A stretch of DNA of 64,000 nt from contig NZ_CVRM01000022.1 in NCBI RefSeq assembly GCF_001258055.1, positions 1-64,000 of the forward strand. Reading direction: 5' to 3'. Origin of the DNA: Phaeobacter italicus. Lineage in GTDB: Bacteria > Pseudomonadota > Alphaproteobacteria > Rhodobacterales > Rhodobacteraceae. Both the position numbers and the translations under genes were made by a program. Below, one piece after another: positions 25,839 through 35,804 of this stretch. Numbering within the stretch: position 1 is the stretch's first letter; each line of letters begins with the position of its first letter. Under the pieces are notes generated by a model that did no database searches, had not been told where the DNA came from, and worked only from the letters and a program-made list of their open reading frames with translations.

Positions 25839-26768
25839 TCACTCTGGCAGGCGGTATTCGACCAGCTCCGTTCGCTGGAGCGACTGGAAATTGTCGTCGG
25901 ACACCATAGTGGCCCGCAATGCGCCGCTGCTGTCGCGCCAGACAGAGATGCCTTCAAGGTTGTCATGAAGGCCCAGACCGGTTTGCAGAAGCGTCACCTC
26001 GCCGCTGATACCGGTGTCATCCACATCAAAGCGGCGTAGGCGACTGCGAAAGCCAATGAAACCAAAGTCCCGCTCCAGCAGGTAGAGCCTGCCATCGGGG
26101 CCAAAGTCAGCCCCGACCGGCAGGAATGCCCCGCGGCTTGGCAGATCAAAGGGGCGGTCCCAGCGGCGGCCATTCCAACGCCAGACGGGGATCGTGCCGG
26201 CCTTGGTCAGGGCCCGTTCAGGAAGGGTATAGAGGCGGCCCTTGTCGTCGATTGCGAGGGCCTCGAGTGCCTTGTTCAGTGGCAGGCGGCGAAATGCCTT
26301 GGGGCGGGGCAGCACTTCGGCACGGCTGTCGCCGCGGGTGTGGCGAACGACGCGGGAAACCCCCTCAAACGAGATGAACAGCGTGCCGTCCTTGCCAATG
26401 GCGAGCCCTTCGGAATCGACAATGCGTCCCCGCAGCAGTTTTCCGTTTGAGGCGCGCAGCTTGTGGGTTTCTACAGGGGTGATGCCGGTGATGGGTTCCA
26501 GCGCGTCATCCGACCGCGCAATATTTGCGGTGACGATGGTTGCGCGGTCGCTGATCACCGTCATCTGACGGCCATCCTTTGACAGCGCCAGAGCGGAAAA
26601 ACCGCCAAACCACTTGGCCGGGTGTGTCCAGCGGTAGCTTGCGACCAGCTGCGCAGCACCTGGCTGCGCGGCCGAGGCCACCGGGCGATAGACCTGCGCC
26701 CCAAAGAGCGACAGGCCCGTCGCGGCAGCCAGGCCAAGACCTAGTTTGATTGCAGTACGGCGGCGCAT
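25839..26768 (-). CDS. exported esterase-like activity of phytase family protein
   Basis: A 309-residue protein with a twin-arginine-like signal (RRRTAIKLG followed by a hydrophobic stretch to about residue 30). It then has a beta-propeller-like body with repeated segments such as [33 protein letters not shown] and [17 protein letters not shown]. This pattern is that of the phytase-esterase-like family, which is poorly characterised. Start: the ATG at 26768 gives the signal peptide and overlaps the end of mepA by 28 bases, showing tight coupling. It is the last gene of the run MFS transporter, mepA, this gene. The enzyme activity is not known. Confidence 0.8.
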   Translation of the reverse strand: MRRRTAIKLGLGLAAATGLSLFGAQVYRPVASAAQPGAAQLVASYRWTHPAKWFGGFSALALSKDGRQMTVISDRATIVTANIARSDDALEPITGITPVETHKLRASNGKLLRGRIVDSEGLAIGKDGTLFISFEGVSRVVRHTRGDSRAEVLPRPKAFRRLPLNKALEALAIDDKGRLYTLPERALTKAGTIPVWRWNGRRWDRPFDLPSRGAFLPVGADFGPDGRLYLLERDFGFIGFRSRLRRFDVDDTGISGEVTLLQTGLGLHDNLEGISVWRDSSGALRATMVSDDNFQSLQRTELVEYRLPE

Positions 26769-27664
26769 TGTTGTGGCAGATCCGATAGAGTGTGTTCGCG
26801 CCGTGGCGTAGGCTTGGGGGCGTTGGGGTCGCGGGGTTTGGGCGGTGGTGGGTTCAGGATGTTGCTGACCCATTCGCGGGCATCATCGCAGCCATCACCG
26901 CGGGGCGGTGGATCCTGATTGACGCAGCCCTGCGCACCGGGCGGGCATTTCAGGCGCACATGAAAGTGGTAGTGGTGGCCAAACCAGGGGCGGATTTTTC
27001 GCAGCCAGTCCCGGTTGCCCTTTTCATCGTTGCACATCTGCACCTTGGCGCCCGGAAACACAAAGATCCGCGCGACACGGTCATCCTTTGCGGCGGCGCG
27101 CAGGATGGCGTGATGCTGAGATGTCCAGTTGGAGTTGGTATAGGCGCCCTTGGCGCGGCGCAGGGAGATGGAGGAGATCTTCTCGCGTTCGGCAACAGAG
27201 AGATCGAGACGATCGGCAGGCAGCATCCAGATATCCGCGTCCAAGCCCATCTGATGGCTGCGATGGCCCGACAGCATGGGCCCCCCACGCGGCTGGCTGA
27301 TGTCGCCGACATACAGCCCGTTCCAGCCGTTCTGGCTTGCGGCGACGCGGCTCAGATCCTTGATGAAGTCGATGGTTTCGGGATGTCCCCAGTTGCGATT
27401 GCGCGACAGGCGCATGGCCTGCCAGGTGGGGCCGGTTTGGGGCAGTTGTTCAGCCCCGGCAACGCAGCCTTTGGCGTAAGAGCCGTGTGGTGCGGGATTC
27501 TGGGCGGAGCCGCTGCGCTTGGCCCCGAAAAGCTGTTTGGCGGGCACGCCCGAGTCGGCAGAGCGACTGACCACCGGGTTTACAGTGGGTGAGCGGCTGT
27601 CTGCGGCGGGCCCGCAGGCGGCCAACAGGAGGGCGGTGAGGGTGATGTATCGACTGAACTTCAA
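26741..27664 (-). CDS. mepA: penicillin-insensitive murein endopeptidase, lipoprotein form
   Basis: A 307-residue peptidoglycan D,D-endopeptidase (LAS/M74 family). Zinc-site segments are [16 protein letters not shown] (His and Asp ligands) and HHYHFHVRL (His). The N-terminus [18 protein letters not shown] ends in the lipobox LAAC, so the product is probably a lipoprotein, unlike the soluble E. coli enzyme. The C-terminal Pro-rich stretch [15 protein letters not shown] is a linker or tail. The start is a TTG at 27664 that overlaps the MFS stop (TTGA) and follows AAGGAGA. The long upstream frame overlies the MFS gene and is rejected. Confidence 0.9.
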   Translation of the reverse strand: MKFSRYITLTALLLAACGPAADSRSPTVNPVVSRSADSGVPAKQLFGAKRSGSAQNPAPHGSYAKGCVAGAEQLPQTGPTWQAMRLSRNRNWGHPETIDFIKDLSRVAASQNGWNGLYVGDISQPRGGPMLSGHRSHQMGLDADIWMLPADRLDLSVAEREKISSISLRRAKGAYTNSNWTSQHHAILRAAAKDDRVARIFVFPGAKVQMCNDEKGNRDWLRKIRPWFGHHYHFHVRLKCPPGAQGCVNQDPPPRGDGCDDAREWVSNILNPPPPKPRDPNAPKPTPRREHTLSDLPQQCAAVLQSN

Positions 27665-29025
27665 CTCTGGTCTCCTTCCGCGTTGACCCAGCGCAGCACG
27701 AACAGCCCCGCAAGGAAGAGCAAGATGATCGGCGTGATGCCCAGGCGGGGGCTGCCGGTCATGGTGGTGGCGATGCCGATCAGGGCCGGTGCCAGAAAGG
27801 CCGTGGCGCGACCCGAAAGACCATAAAGGCCGAAGGCCTCGGTCGCGGTTTCGGGCGTCGTGTGACGCACCATGAGACTGCGGCTTGCAGCCTGAAGGAT
27901 ACCGCCAAACCCGCCGATCAGGACGCCACATGCAAAGAAGACGATATCCGGTAGCTTGGATCCTTCGGCAAGGGGAATGCCGAGGATCTGTTCCCGTGAC
28001 ATGCTGACCACGATCAGGCAGACGACGGTCAGCACGAGGATTGAGGTGCGGATAACGGGCTTGGGGCCGTACCTGCGATCTGCGAACCCGCCGACCCAGC
28101 AGAAAAACGCGGCGGAAATGGCTGAGACAATGCCAAAAATCCCGATCAAGGTGATCTGCCAGTCCAGCACCAGCCGTGCGTAGATCCCCCCGAAGGTGTA
28201 AAGCCCGTTCAACGCATCCCGATAAAGCATGGAGGAACCCAGATAGCTCGCCAGGCTGAGGCGGTTGCGCAGGCTTTTCACGGACCGCAGAACAGAGCCC
28301 ACAGCCTCTTGCATCGTGGCGCGATTGCCGGTCGCAGAACCGTCGCGGACCCAGAGGAAATAGGGGATGATGAAGACGACGAACCACAGAGCCGTGATTG
28401 GGCCAACGATACGGGTGTCTTCGCGCAGGGCAGGGTCAAGCCAGAAGGCGGGGGTCAGCCCGATGAGTGTTCGGCCGTTGGCGCTTTCGACAAAAAGGGT
28501 GAGCATGATCGCCAAGGCAACAACACCACCGAGGTAGCCGATGGCAAAGCCGAACCCTGACAGGGTGCCGACATCTTCGCGCAGGCCAAGGGAGGGCAGC
28601 TGCGCGTTCACGAAAATCAGCGCAAACTCCGCCCCCAGGAACCCAATCCCAAAGACAAACAGCATCAGATAGAGGTTGGAGCCTGCAGGATCCGTAAACC
28701 AGAGCCCGGCAGCTCCGATGACATACATCAAGGAAAACAACACAACCCAAGGTCGCCGCCGTCCGGAGATATCGGCAAAGGCGCCCAGAAACGGTGCACA
28801 GATCCCGATGGTCAGCCCAGCGATGGTCAGGCAAAGGGACCAGGTGGATTGCGCCTGAGCCTTTGCGGCCTCTTCTGCCAGCCCTTGCGCCATGAATGCG
28901 TCTGTTGCGACAGCGGCAAAGAAGGGGCCGAATATGAACGTGATCAGCAGCGTGTGATAGGGCTGGCTTGCCCAGTCAAAAGCCCACCATCCCCAGATGC
29001 GTTTGCGCATGGAAATCTGCGTCAT
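27661..29025 (-). CDS. MFS transporter, UMF1/Atg22-like
   Basis: A 454-residue inner-membrane protein with about twelve hydrophobic spans. The first part reads FDWASQPYHTLLITFIFGPFF, the typical start of the UMF1 branch of the major facilitator superfamily (bacterial relatives of the yeast vacuolar Atg22). Cytoplasmic loop motifs GAFADISGRRRPW and GGFADRRYGPK match the MFS A-loop. The substrate is unknown for most bacterial members. The ATG at 29025 is used rather than an upstream one because it gives the family N-terminus. Its stop overlaps the TTG start of mepA, and mepA overlaps the next gene, so the three are an operon. Confidence 0.88.
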   Translation of the reverse strand: MTQISMRKRIWGWWAFDWASQPYHTLLITFIFGPFFAAVATDAFMAQGLAEEAAKAQAQSTWSLCLTIAGLTIGICAPFLGAFADISGRRRPWVVLFSLMYVIGAAGLWFTDPAGSNLYLMLFVFGIGFLGAEFALIFVNAQLPSLGLREDVGTLSGFGFAIGYLGGVVALAIMLTLFVESANGRTLIGLTPAFWLDPALREDTRIVGPITALWFVVFIIPYFLWVRDGSATGNRATMQEAVGSVLRSVKSLRNRLSLASYLGSSMLYRDALNGLYTFGGIYARLVLDWQITLIGIFGIVSAISAAFFCWVGGFADRRYGPKPVIRTSILVLTVVCLIVVSMSREQILGIPLAEGSKLPDIVFFACGVLIGGFGGILQAASRSLMVRHTTPETATEAFGLYGLSGRATAFLAPALIGIATTMTGSPRLGITPIILLFLAGLFVLRWVNAEGDQS

Positions 29026-29185
29026 GCTCTGCCTGCCCTTACCCTGCCTGCTACCGATACTCACCACCCCAAGACCGTAGCCGGGCGGGTGATGTGGTCA
29101 TTTGTGACCTTTACCTATCGGTATGACAGGGCAGAGCAGGGTTAGGCAAGCGCGAGCTGCAGGAACGGCAGCGCCCTGCCGAGCG

Positions 29186-29740
29186 TCAGGGCGTGGCGGT
29201 CTGGTCCTGCATCGGGGGCCAGGGACGCCCTGCGTCGGCTGCGCACCAGTCCCTGATCCAGTCGGGCATTTCCGGGCTGGATTGGTCGGTGCGACCAAGG
29301 GCGGCGAGCACCTCTGTTGGGGCAACGATCCCGCGCGAGTCGGTCACGGCGGTGCGCAGCATGACGTGGCTGGCGCAGTCGCCATTCGATTTCCACATGG
29401 ATTGTTCCAGATAGATGAAACGATCATCCCAGGCGACAGTACGGGTGCGCATCTCGAACCGTTCAAAACCGCGGATACGGCGGCGGAACCGCACGGTGGT
29501 GCCTGCAACAGTCAGCCCCCAGCGGCGTTTGCGCAGGGTTGTAATCAGCCCGACCCGCTGCGCCAGCATGGTGCGCCCCAGATCATAGAGCGTCATGGCG
29601 CGGCCATTGTTCAGCTCCAGCCAGATATCAAGATCCCAGGGCCAACAGATATGGCGCGAGACATGCGTCTCTGTGAGGTCCAGAGGCGGCATCCGACGGG
29701 CAACCAGAACGTCTTTGATCAGGCGAAAAATGGGAAACAT
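29186..29740 (-). CDS. acyl-CoA thioesterase-like protein (4HBT / THEM6 type)
   Basis: A 184-residue hot-dog-fold protein. WPWDLDIWLELNNGRAMTLYDLGR resembles the D-x-x-x-H-x-N-N region of THEM6-like and FcbC-like thioesterases, and beta strands with FRRRIRGFERFEMRTRTVAWDDRFIYLEQ follow. The usual catalytic Asp position is occupied by Asp in WDLDIWLELNNG. The start ATG at 29740 opens MFPIFRLIKD; upstream codons overlap the promoter region of yggT. Substrate unknown. It is divergent from yggT over 137 bases. Confidence 0.75.
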   Translation of the reverse strand: MFPIFRLIKDVLVARRMPPLDLTETHVSRHICWPWDLDIWLELNNGRAMTLYDLGRTMLAQRVGLITTLRKRRWGLTVAGTTVRFRRRIRGFERFEMRTRTVAWDDRFIYLEQSMWKSNGDCASHVMLRTAVTDSRGIVAPTEVLAALGRTDQSSPEMPDWIRDWCAADAGRPWPPMQDQTATP

Positions 29741-29877
29741 GAATCCGAAACTCCTGCGGCAATGGACGCAGGGTGTTGCCCTGTGTTTACAGCGCGTCAA
29801 CCGCAACCTCGCGGCAGCCTTGCGATTTTGCGCGGGCGGGCTTACCTGTGGACAAGCTCCAAAAAGGGAAAGATGAG

Positions 29878-30165
29878 ATGCTGTCGCTGTTTCAAATTCT
29901 GATGCTGATCCTGGACATCGTCTGGTTCTTCATCATCGCTCATGTGATCATGAGCTGGCTGATCAACTTCCAGGTTCTGAACCTCAATCAGCAGTTTGTG
30001 GCGCAGATCTGGTATGGCCTGAACCGCCTGTTAGAGCCGCTATACGGCCCGGTCCGTCGCATTCTGCCAAATATGCAGGGGCTTGATCTGGCGCCGCTGG
30101 TGGTGCTGATCGCGGTTTATGCGCTGCGGATCATCCTGACCAACAACATTGCGATGTTCTACTGA
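29878..30165 (+). CDS. YggT-family membrane protein
   Basis: A 95-residue protein with two hydrophobic blocks (residues about 5-28 and 70-90). Between them lies RLLEPLYGPVRRILPNMQGLDLAPLVVL, the conserved YggT segment. The family is linked with membrane integrity, osmotic shock and, in Gram-positives, cell division, but its function is unclear. The ATG at 29878 follows AAGGGAAA. It is followed by its own terminator and then recQ. Confidence 0.88.
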   Translation: MLSLFQILMLILDIVWFFIIAHVIMSWLINFQVLNLNQQFVAQIWYGLNRLLEPLYGPVRRILPNMQGLDLAPLVVLIAVYALRIILTNNIAMFY

Positions 30166-30198
30166 CGGCCAGCGTGTTGCCAGTGACGTGATTGCCAG

Positions 30199-30234
30199 CC
30201 GCCGGGGAGAGATCCTCGGCGGTTTTGCGTTTTC
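30199..30234 (+). terminator. terminator after yggT
   Basis: The stem CCGCCG/CGGCGG with a 12-base loop is followed by TTTTGCGTTTT, 34 bases past the yggT stop and before recQ. Confidence 0.65.
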
Positions 30235-30335
30235 AGGGTGCGAAGTGTTGCCGCGTGGCTCTTGCCGCCCGATTCCTCCTGTGGGATTGTGCCTGCCAAG
30301 ACGAGCAGACCAGCAAAACGAGGCCCCAAGCCCCC

Positions 30336-32420
30336 ATGTCCGCACTCCAGCCGGAAATGACCGCACCCGTCGGTGCGACAGCTCATGGCGCAACGCCGTT
30401 GTTGCGCGAAATTTTCGGGTTTGATGCATTCCGGCCCGGACAGGGAGAGATCGTCGATGCCGTCACCGCCGGGGAAAACGTGCTGGCGATCATGCCGACC
30501 GGTGGGGGCAAGTCGCTGTGCTATCAGCTGCCCGCGCTGATGCGTGATGGGATTACGGTGGTGATTTCGCCGCTGATTGCCCTGATGCGCGATCAGGTCC
30601 GTGCCCTGCAGGAGGTTGGGGTGGCGGCGGGCGCGCTCACCTCTGGCAATACCGACGAAGAAACAGAGGCGGTCTGGCAGGCAATTGAAGACGGGCGGCT
30701 AAAGCTGCTTTACATGGCACCGGAGCGGTTGGCCTCTGGGGCTGCGATGGGCATGCTGCGCCGGATCGGCGTTAGCCTGATTGCTGTGGACGAGGCCCAT
30801 TGCGTCAGCCAGTGGGGCCATGATTTCCGTCCCGATTACCTGCGGATCGGAGAGCTGCGTCGCGCGCTGGATGTTCCTCTGGCCGCGTTTACAGCAACAG
30901 CGGACCAGGAAACCCGCGAGGAAATCGTTGAAAAGCTGTTCGATGGGGATGCGCCGCGCAGCTTTCTTCGGGGGTTTGACCGCCCCAATATTCATCTGGC
31001 GTTTGGCATCAAGGATAGCCCGCGCCGCCAGATCCTGGAATTTGCGGCGGCCCGAAAGGGACAGTCTGGCATCGTCTATTGCGGGACCCGCGCCAAGACA
31101 GAGGCGCTTGCGGCGGGGTTGCGGGACGCAGGTCATGTGGCCTGCCACTATCATGGTGGCATGGAGGCCGAGGATCGTCGCGTGGTAGAGACCCGTTTTG
31201 CGCGCGAAGATGGTTTGATCGTCGTGGCCACGGTGGCCTTTGGCATGGGGATCGACAAGCCGGATATTCGTTGGGTTGCCCATGCAGATCTGCCGAAGTC
31301 GATTGAAGCCTACTATCAGGAAATCGGCCGGGCGGGGCGGGATGGTGCACCTGCCGAGACGCTGACGTTGTTTGGCCCCGAAGACATCCGCCTGCGCCGC
31401 AGCCAGATTGACGAAGGGCTTGCGCCACCGGAACGTCGGGGCGCGGATCATGCCCGGCTCAATGCGCTATTGGGACTGGCTGAGGCGTTGAAATGTCGCC
31501 GCCAGAGCCTGCTTGCCTATTTCGGTGAAGAGGCCGAGCCTTGCGGCAACTGCGATCTGTGCGATCAGCCCGTTGACGTGTTCGATGGCACCACTGCAGT
31601 GCGCAAGGCTTTGTCGGCAATATTGCGCACAAATGAAACCTATGGGTCGGGCCATCTGATCGACATCCTCGTCGGCAATGAAACCGACCGGGTAAAGGAA
31701 AAACGCCACGACGAGCTGTCGGTTTTTGCCTGTGGCAAGGAATACGGCAAACGCCAGTGGCAGGCGGTTTTTCGTCAGATGATGGGACATGATCTGGTGC
31801 GCCCGGATCCCGAACGCCATGGTGCGCTGCGTATGACCGAAGCGGCGCTGCCGGTTCTGAAAGGCGAGCAGGAGGTTGCGCTGCGGCGCGATACGATCAC
31901 GTCGGCCAAACGCAGCCCGGCGGTAAAGGCGCTGGTTTCGGACGAGGATGCGCCGCTGCTGTCGGCGCTGAAAGCCAAGCGTCGTGCCCTGGCAGAGGCG
32001 CAGAAGGTACCGGCCTATGTGATCTTCAACGACCGGACCCTGATCGAGATGGCCGAAACACGTCCTGACACGCTCGACCAGCTGGCGCGCATTGGCGGTG
32101 TCGGCGCGAAGAAACTGGAACGGTATGGCGATGCGTTCCTGTCCGTCATCACCGGTGAGGCAGCGCAGCTGCATCCCATGCGGCGCAAGCTGGCCGGGCG
32201 GGATGCCGGATCGGTCTATGACCAATTGCTGGAGGTTCAGGCCCAGCTGGGGCGGGGCGACTGCGGCACGCAAAAGCCGCTCAGCTGCTCTGCGGCACAG
32301 CTGGCCAAGCTCGCGCAGATGCGTCCGCAGGATGAAGCGGCCATCACAAGGCTGTTAGGAGAGCGCCGCGCGGAACGTTTTGCCGGGGCGTTTCTGGACG
32401 TCTTGCGCGGCGCGACCTAA
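30336..32420 (+). CDS. recQ: ATP-dependent DNA helicase RecQ
   Basis: A 694-residue superfamily 2 helicase with 3'-5' polarity acting in recombination and fork repair. Helicase core: Walker A PTGGGKS, the DEAH box in VDEAHCVSQWGHDFRP, and FTATA. Motifs V and VI are GMGIDKPDIRWVAHADLPKSIEAYYQEIGRAGRDG. The zinc-binding part of the RQC domain is seen in CRRQSLLAYFGE and EPCGNCDLC. A C-terminal HRDC domain (about 520-600) contains VPAYVIFNDRTL. Length is slightly above the E. coli protein. The ATG at 30336 is chosen; ATG 30357 is possible, and the longer frame upstream covers the yggT terminator. Confidence 0.95.
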   Translation: MSALQPEMTAPVGATAHGATPLLREIFGFDAFRPGQGEIVDAVTAGENVLAIMPTGGGKSLCYQLPALMRDGITVVISPLIALMRDQVRALQEVGVAAGALTSGNTDEETEAVWQAIEDGRLKLLYMAPERLASGAAMGMLRRIGVSLIAVDEAHCVSQWGHDFRPDYLRIGELRRALDVPLAAFTATADQETREEIVEKLFDGDAPRSFLRGFDRPNIHLAFGIKDSPRRQILEFAAARKGQSGIVYCGTRAKTEALAAGLRDAGHVACHYHGGMEAEDRRVVETRFAREDGLIVVATVAFGMGIDKPDIRWVAHADLPKSIEAYYQEIGRAGRDGAPAETLTLFGPEDIRLRRSQIDEGLAPPERRGADHARLNALLGLAEALKCRRQSLLAYFGEEAEPCGNCDLCDQPVDVFDGTTAVRKALSAILRTNETYGSGHLIDILVGNETDRVKEKRHDELSVFACGKEYGKRQWQAVFRQMMGHDLVRPDPERHGALRMTEAALPVLKGEQEVALRRDTITSAKRSPAVKALVSDEDAPLLSALKAKRRALAEAQKVPAYVIFNDRTLIEMAETRPDTLDQLARIGGVGAKKLERYGDAFLSVITGEAAQLHPMRRKLAGRDAGSVYDQLLEVQAQLGRGDCGTQKPLSCSAAQLAKLAQMRPQDEAAITRLLGERRAERFAGAFLDVLRGAT

Positions 32421-32450
32421 GTATCACCCAGAACCAAACGGGGGCAGAAC

Positions 32451-33215
32451 ATGCTGGTAGTGACTTCTCCGGCGAAAAAGCTGGATTGGAGCGCGCGGGA
32501 GGTCGATATGACCTGGCCCGCAATGCACGATGCTGCGCAAGAGCTGGTGGGCTATGCGCGGGATCTGTCGGTTGGCGATTTGATGAAGCTGATGCACATC
32601 AGCGAGGATCTGGCGAAGCTGAACCACGAGCGGTTTCAGAGCTTTGCCGCGGATCCGGGCCCGGATGATATCCGCCCGGCGGCGCTGGCCTTTGCCGGGG
32701 ATACCTATCAGGGGCTGGAAGCTGGCTCGCTTGATGCGGATGAAATGACCTGGGCGCAGGATCATTTTCGTATCCTGTCCGGTCTTTACGGTCTGCTGCG
32801 CCCGCTGGATGCAATGCAGGCCTATCGCCTGGAGATGGGCTCGCGCCTGAAGACCGAGAAGGGCAAGAACCTGTATGAGTTCTGGGGCAGCCGGATTTCG
32901 GAGGCGCTGAATGCGCAGGCCGAAGCGATGGGCAGTGACCTGCTGGTGAATTGCGCCAGCCAAGAATATTTCGGCGCTGTTGATCTGAAGGCGTTGAAAC
33001 CTCGGGTGATTTCTCCGGTCTTTATGGAAGACAAGAACGGCACACCAAAGGTGGTCAGTTTCTATGCCAAACGCGCCCGCGGTGCGATGGCCCGCTATAT
33101 CATTCAGAACCGTCTGACAGAGGCGGCGTCCCTTTTGGAATTTGATGCTGGCGGCTATCGGCACATGCCCGACCTGTCAAAGCCGGATCAGCCCGTGTTT
33201 CTGCGGGCAGGGTGA
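32451..33215 (+). CDS. yaaA: peroxide stress protein YaaA
   Basis: A 254-residue DUF328 protein. Typical segments are VTSPAKKLD at the N-terminus, FAGDTYQGLEA, RILSGLYGLLRPLDAMQAYRLEMG, NCASQEYF and FYAKRARGAMARYI. In E. coli YaaA is induced by OxyR, lowers intracellular free iron under hydrogen peroxide stress and binds DNA. It lies 30 bases after recQ, probably on the same transcript, which would tie it to DNA repair. It is followed by a terminator. Confidence 0.92.
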   Translation: MLVVTSPAKKLDWSAREVDMTWPAMHDAAQELVGYARDLSVGDLMKLMHISEDLAKLNHERFQSFAADPGPDDIRPAALAFAGDTYQGLEAGSLDADEMTWAQDHFRILSGLYGLLRPLDAMQAYRLEMGSRLKTEKGKNLYEFWGSRISEALNAQAEAMGSDLLVNCASQEYFGAVDLKALKPRVISPVFMEDKNGTPKVVSFYAKRARGAMARYIIQNRLTEAASLLEFDAGGYRHMPDLSKPDQPVFLRAG

Positions 33216-33256
33216 GGGCCGGATCAGCCGTTTGGCTGGGCAGATGAAACGTAAAC

Positions 33257-33282
33257 AGGCCGGGCTATTGCCTGGCCTTTTT
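33257..33282 (+). terminator. rho-independent terminator of recQ-yaaA
   Basis: The stem AGGCCGGGC/GCCTGGCCT with a four-base loop (one mismatch) is followed by TTTTT, 41 bases past the yaaA stop and before the end of the convergent kinase gene. Confidence 0.85.
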
Positions 33283-33316
33283 GGTGTGATCAGGGGCGAG
33301 GGGGCTGCGTTGGCTT

Positions 33317-35653
33317 TCAGGCTGCGCCTGACTGGGTATCTGCAGCGTCTGCAAGCGGCGCCGCTTCCGCCGGAAGGTAGGCATGGATACGCTCGTGGAT
33401 CAGAGCCTTGCGCAGGGGTTTGGTCAGATAGTGATCCAGCCCCGCGGCCAATATGCCGTCGGCGTCCCCGGTCATGGCGTGGGCCGTCAAGGCGACCACT
33501 GGCGTATAACTGCCTGATCCGTATTCCAATTCGCGGATTTTCTGGGTGGCCTCCTTGCCGTCCATGACGGGCATCGAGATATCCATGAAAATCAGGTCAG
33601 GCTGGAAGGATTGATAGCCTTCAACGGCCTCAACGCCATTGTTGGCAAACTGCAGCTCTATGTTCAGCTCCTTGACCATCTTGCGGAAGACAAGCTGGTT
33701 GGTGCGATTGTCTTCGGCGGCGAGGATCCGCATGCGCCGGGCGCCGGTCGCCCCAACGGGAGTGAGCGGCACCGGATCGGTGTTGGCTGGCTGTGTCGCA
33801 GGCTGTTGCGGGGAAGCGGCCTGATCTGAAATCGCCTGCAGCTTTGACTGCTCCTGCTGTCGCGGGCGCACGTTGGCTGTTGGCTCCGGAGCGGGTGCCG
33901 GTGGCAGGCTGGCAATCGCCGCCGCGTCGCCGTGCAGGGCGGACAGGCGGATGTACAGTTCTTCCCGCTGCAGAGGTTTGAGCAGAATGCTGTCTGCAGC
34001 GGCCAGAACCTCTGGGTTGCTGGGCGCTGTTGGATCACCACTGATCATGAGGATCGGGACAGAGGCATAGGGGCCAGCGCGGACCTTGCGGCAGAAGTCC
34101 ACCGCTTCTTCATCTGCCAGAAGTTCGTCGCAGACGATCAGGTCGATACTGGGGTCAAGATAGGCGAGCGCAGAGGCGCCATTGTCCATCAACACAACCT
34201 CAAGCCCCAGAAGCGCCAGTTGCTTGTTCAGGATGTCGCGCATCACGGAGGGCGCATCGACAACCATCACCTTGCGCAGCGAAGGCGGCATTGTCGGGAT
34301 GGCGGCCGTGCTCTCGGCGGCGAGCGGCAGTTTGATACGGAAGCCAAAGCAAGATCCCTTGCCGACTTCGCTTTCGACCCAGATCTCGCCTCCCATCAGT
34401 TCGATCAGGCGCTTGGTGATTGCAAGACCAAGGCCAGTACCCTCGAACTTGCGGTTTTGTTCGTCATCGACCTGATTGAATTCCCCGAAAATGTGCTGAA
34501 CCTTTTCCGCGGGGATGCCGATACCGGTGTCTTCGATGGCGACATGGATGGAGCAGAATTCATCCTCCGGACTTGAGATCCCGGTGATCTGCAGATTGAC
34601 ATGGCCTTCGGTTGTGAATTTGACGGCGTTTCCGACAAGGTTTGTCAGAACCTGGCGGATGCGACCCGGATCCCCGACAAAGCTGGTTGGGAGGAACAGG
34701 TCATAGTCGAGAATGAGGTTCAGCCCTTTTTCGCGCGCAGTTGGCTGCAACAGCATCAAAACCTCATGCACGCTGCGTTCCAGATCAAATGGTTCCGGAT
34801 GCAGGATGAGTTTCTGGGCCTCGATTTTGGAATAATCGAGCACGTCGTTGATGATGACCAACAGTGCCTCGCCAGAGTTTTTGATCGTATTGGCGTAAAG
34901 GCGCTGTTCCTCGCTGAGGTTTGTGTCGCTCAGCAATTCTGCCATCCCCACCACCCCGTTCATGGGAGTGCGGATTTCATGGCTCATGTTGGCAAGGAAG
35001 GCCGATTTGGCGCGGTTGGCCGCCTCTGCGCGTTCGCGTGCGGCTTCCAGCTCTTCCTCATATTGGACAGAGGCAGTGATATCGAGGGCCATACTGACCA
35101 TATCGCCGGAGTTGCCACGTTGATCGACGAGGCGCAGATAGCGATCATCCCACATGCGTACCACAACCGGTTCGGGTGTGGGATGCAGCCAACGCTCAGT
35201 CATCTCCGCGCGCCAGTCATCCGGGTCGCGCTCGCCAGTGTTGATGAGACCTTCGTCGGTAAGAATTTGCAGCAGCCGGACATAGGAAACACCCGGTTCC
35301 ACCTCTTCAAGGCCGTCAAACAGCTCAAGATAGGCGGCGTTTGCGCTGATCAGTTTGCCGTCAGAATCAAAAAAGGCGAATCCATCCTGAATCGCCTGAA
35401 TCGAATCCCACAGTCGCTGTTCGGCGCGCTCCACCTTTTCATTGGCGGTGGACAGGTCAAGTTTGACCTTGGCATTTTCGTCCTTGGTTTTTTCGACTTC
35501 GGCTTTCGTTGCGCCAATTTCTCTAGTCAAAGCAAGGGCATGGCGGCCTAGCTTGCGGTTGGCTGCAGAAAGTTCGGCCTGCTTCAGCTCAAGCAGGCGC
35601 TCCGCCGCGAGGCGGGCACGTCTTTCTTCTTTCAATCTGTCGGCAAGGCTCAT
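33317..35653 (-). CDS. cytosolic hybrid histidine kinase with two receiver domains
   Basis: A 778-residue kinase without membrane segments. The N-terminal 85 residues are charged heptads forming a coiled coil. A PAS-type sensor (about 88-205) follows, then HisKA with His225 in [11 protein letters not shown] and a HATPase with EDTGIGIP and GTGLGL. Two receivers end the protein. The first (about 455-570) has phosphoacceptor-like Asp509 but its acidic pair reads VVDAP, with one acid replaced by Ala. The second has AEDN, Asp691 and LTKPL, and is complete. A Pro/Gln-rich linker joins the two. The ATG at 35653 has GGAG nine bases upstream; a GTG at 35668 lacks a signal. No partner regulator is adjacent. 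It is divergent from the macroglobulin gene. Confidence 0.9.
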   Translation of the reverse strand: MSLADRLKEERRARLAAERLLELKQAELSAANRKLGRHALALTREIGATKAEVEKTKDENAKVKLDLSTANEKVERAEQRLWDSIQAIQDGFAFFDSDGKLISANAAYLELFDGLEEVEPGVSYVRLLQILTDEGLINTGERDPDDWRAEMTERWLHPTPEPVVVRMWDDRYLRLVDQRGNSGDMVSMALDITASVQYEEELEAARERAEAANRAKSAFLANMSHEIRTPMNGVVGMAELLSDTNLSEEQRLYANTIKNSGEALLVIINDVLDYSKIEAQKLILHPEPFDLERSVHEVLMLLQPTAREKGLNLILDYDLFLPTSFVGDPGRIRQVLTNLVGNAVKFTTEGHVNLQITGISSPEDEFCSIHVAIEDTGIGIPAEKVQHIFGEFNQVDDEQNRKFEGTGLGLAITKRLIELMGGEIWVESEVGKGSCFGFRIKLPLAAESTAAIPTMPPSLRKVMVVDAPSVMRDILNKQLALLGLEVVLMDNGASALAYLDPSIDLIVCDELLADEEAVDFCRKVRAGPYASVPILMISGDPTAPSNPEVLAAADSILLKPLQREELYIRLSALHGDAAAIASLPPAPAPEPTANVRPRQQEQSKLQAISDQAASPQQPATQPANTDPVPLTPVGATGARRMRILAAEDNRTNQLVFRKMVKELNIELQFANNGVEAVEGYQSFQPDLIFMDISMPVMDGKEATQKIRELEYGSGSYTPVVALTAHAMTGDADGILAAGLDHYLTKPLRKALIHERIHAYLPAEAAPLADAADTQSGAA

Positions 35654-35804
35654 CCCTGCAAACTCCACATTGCAACCAGCGCATCAGCCCGATTCAAAAT
35701 GAGGCTGAGATATTAAATTGAGATTAGCGTTGGTGTTACGGCGGGATGTCTTGCTATGGCGTTAACCGCGTGCCAGCCTCTGAACAGTTTCGGAGGGTTT
35801 TCCA

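Noticed and set aside
34601-35551. 316-codon plus-strand frame opposite the hybrid kinase
   Set aside because: Shadow of the conserved kinase and PAS coding sequence.
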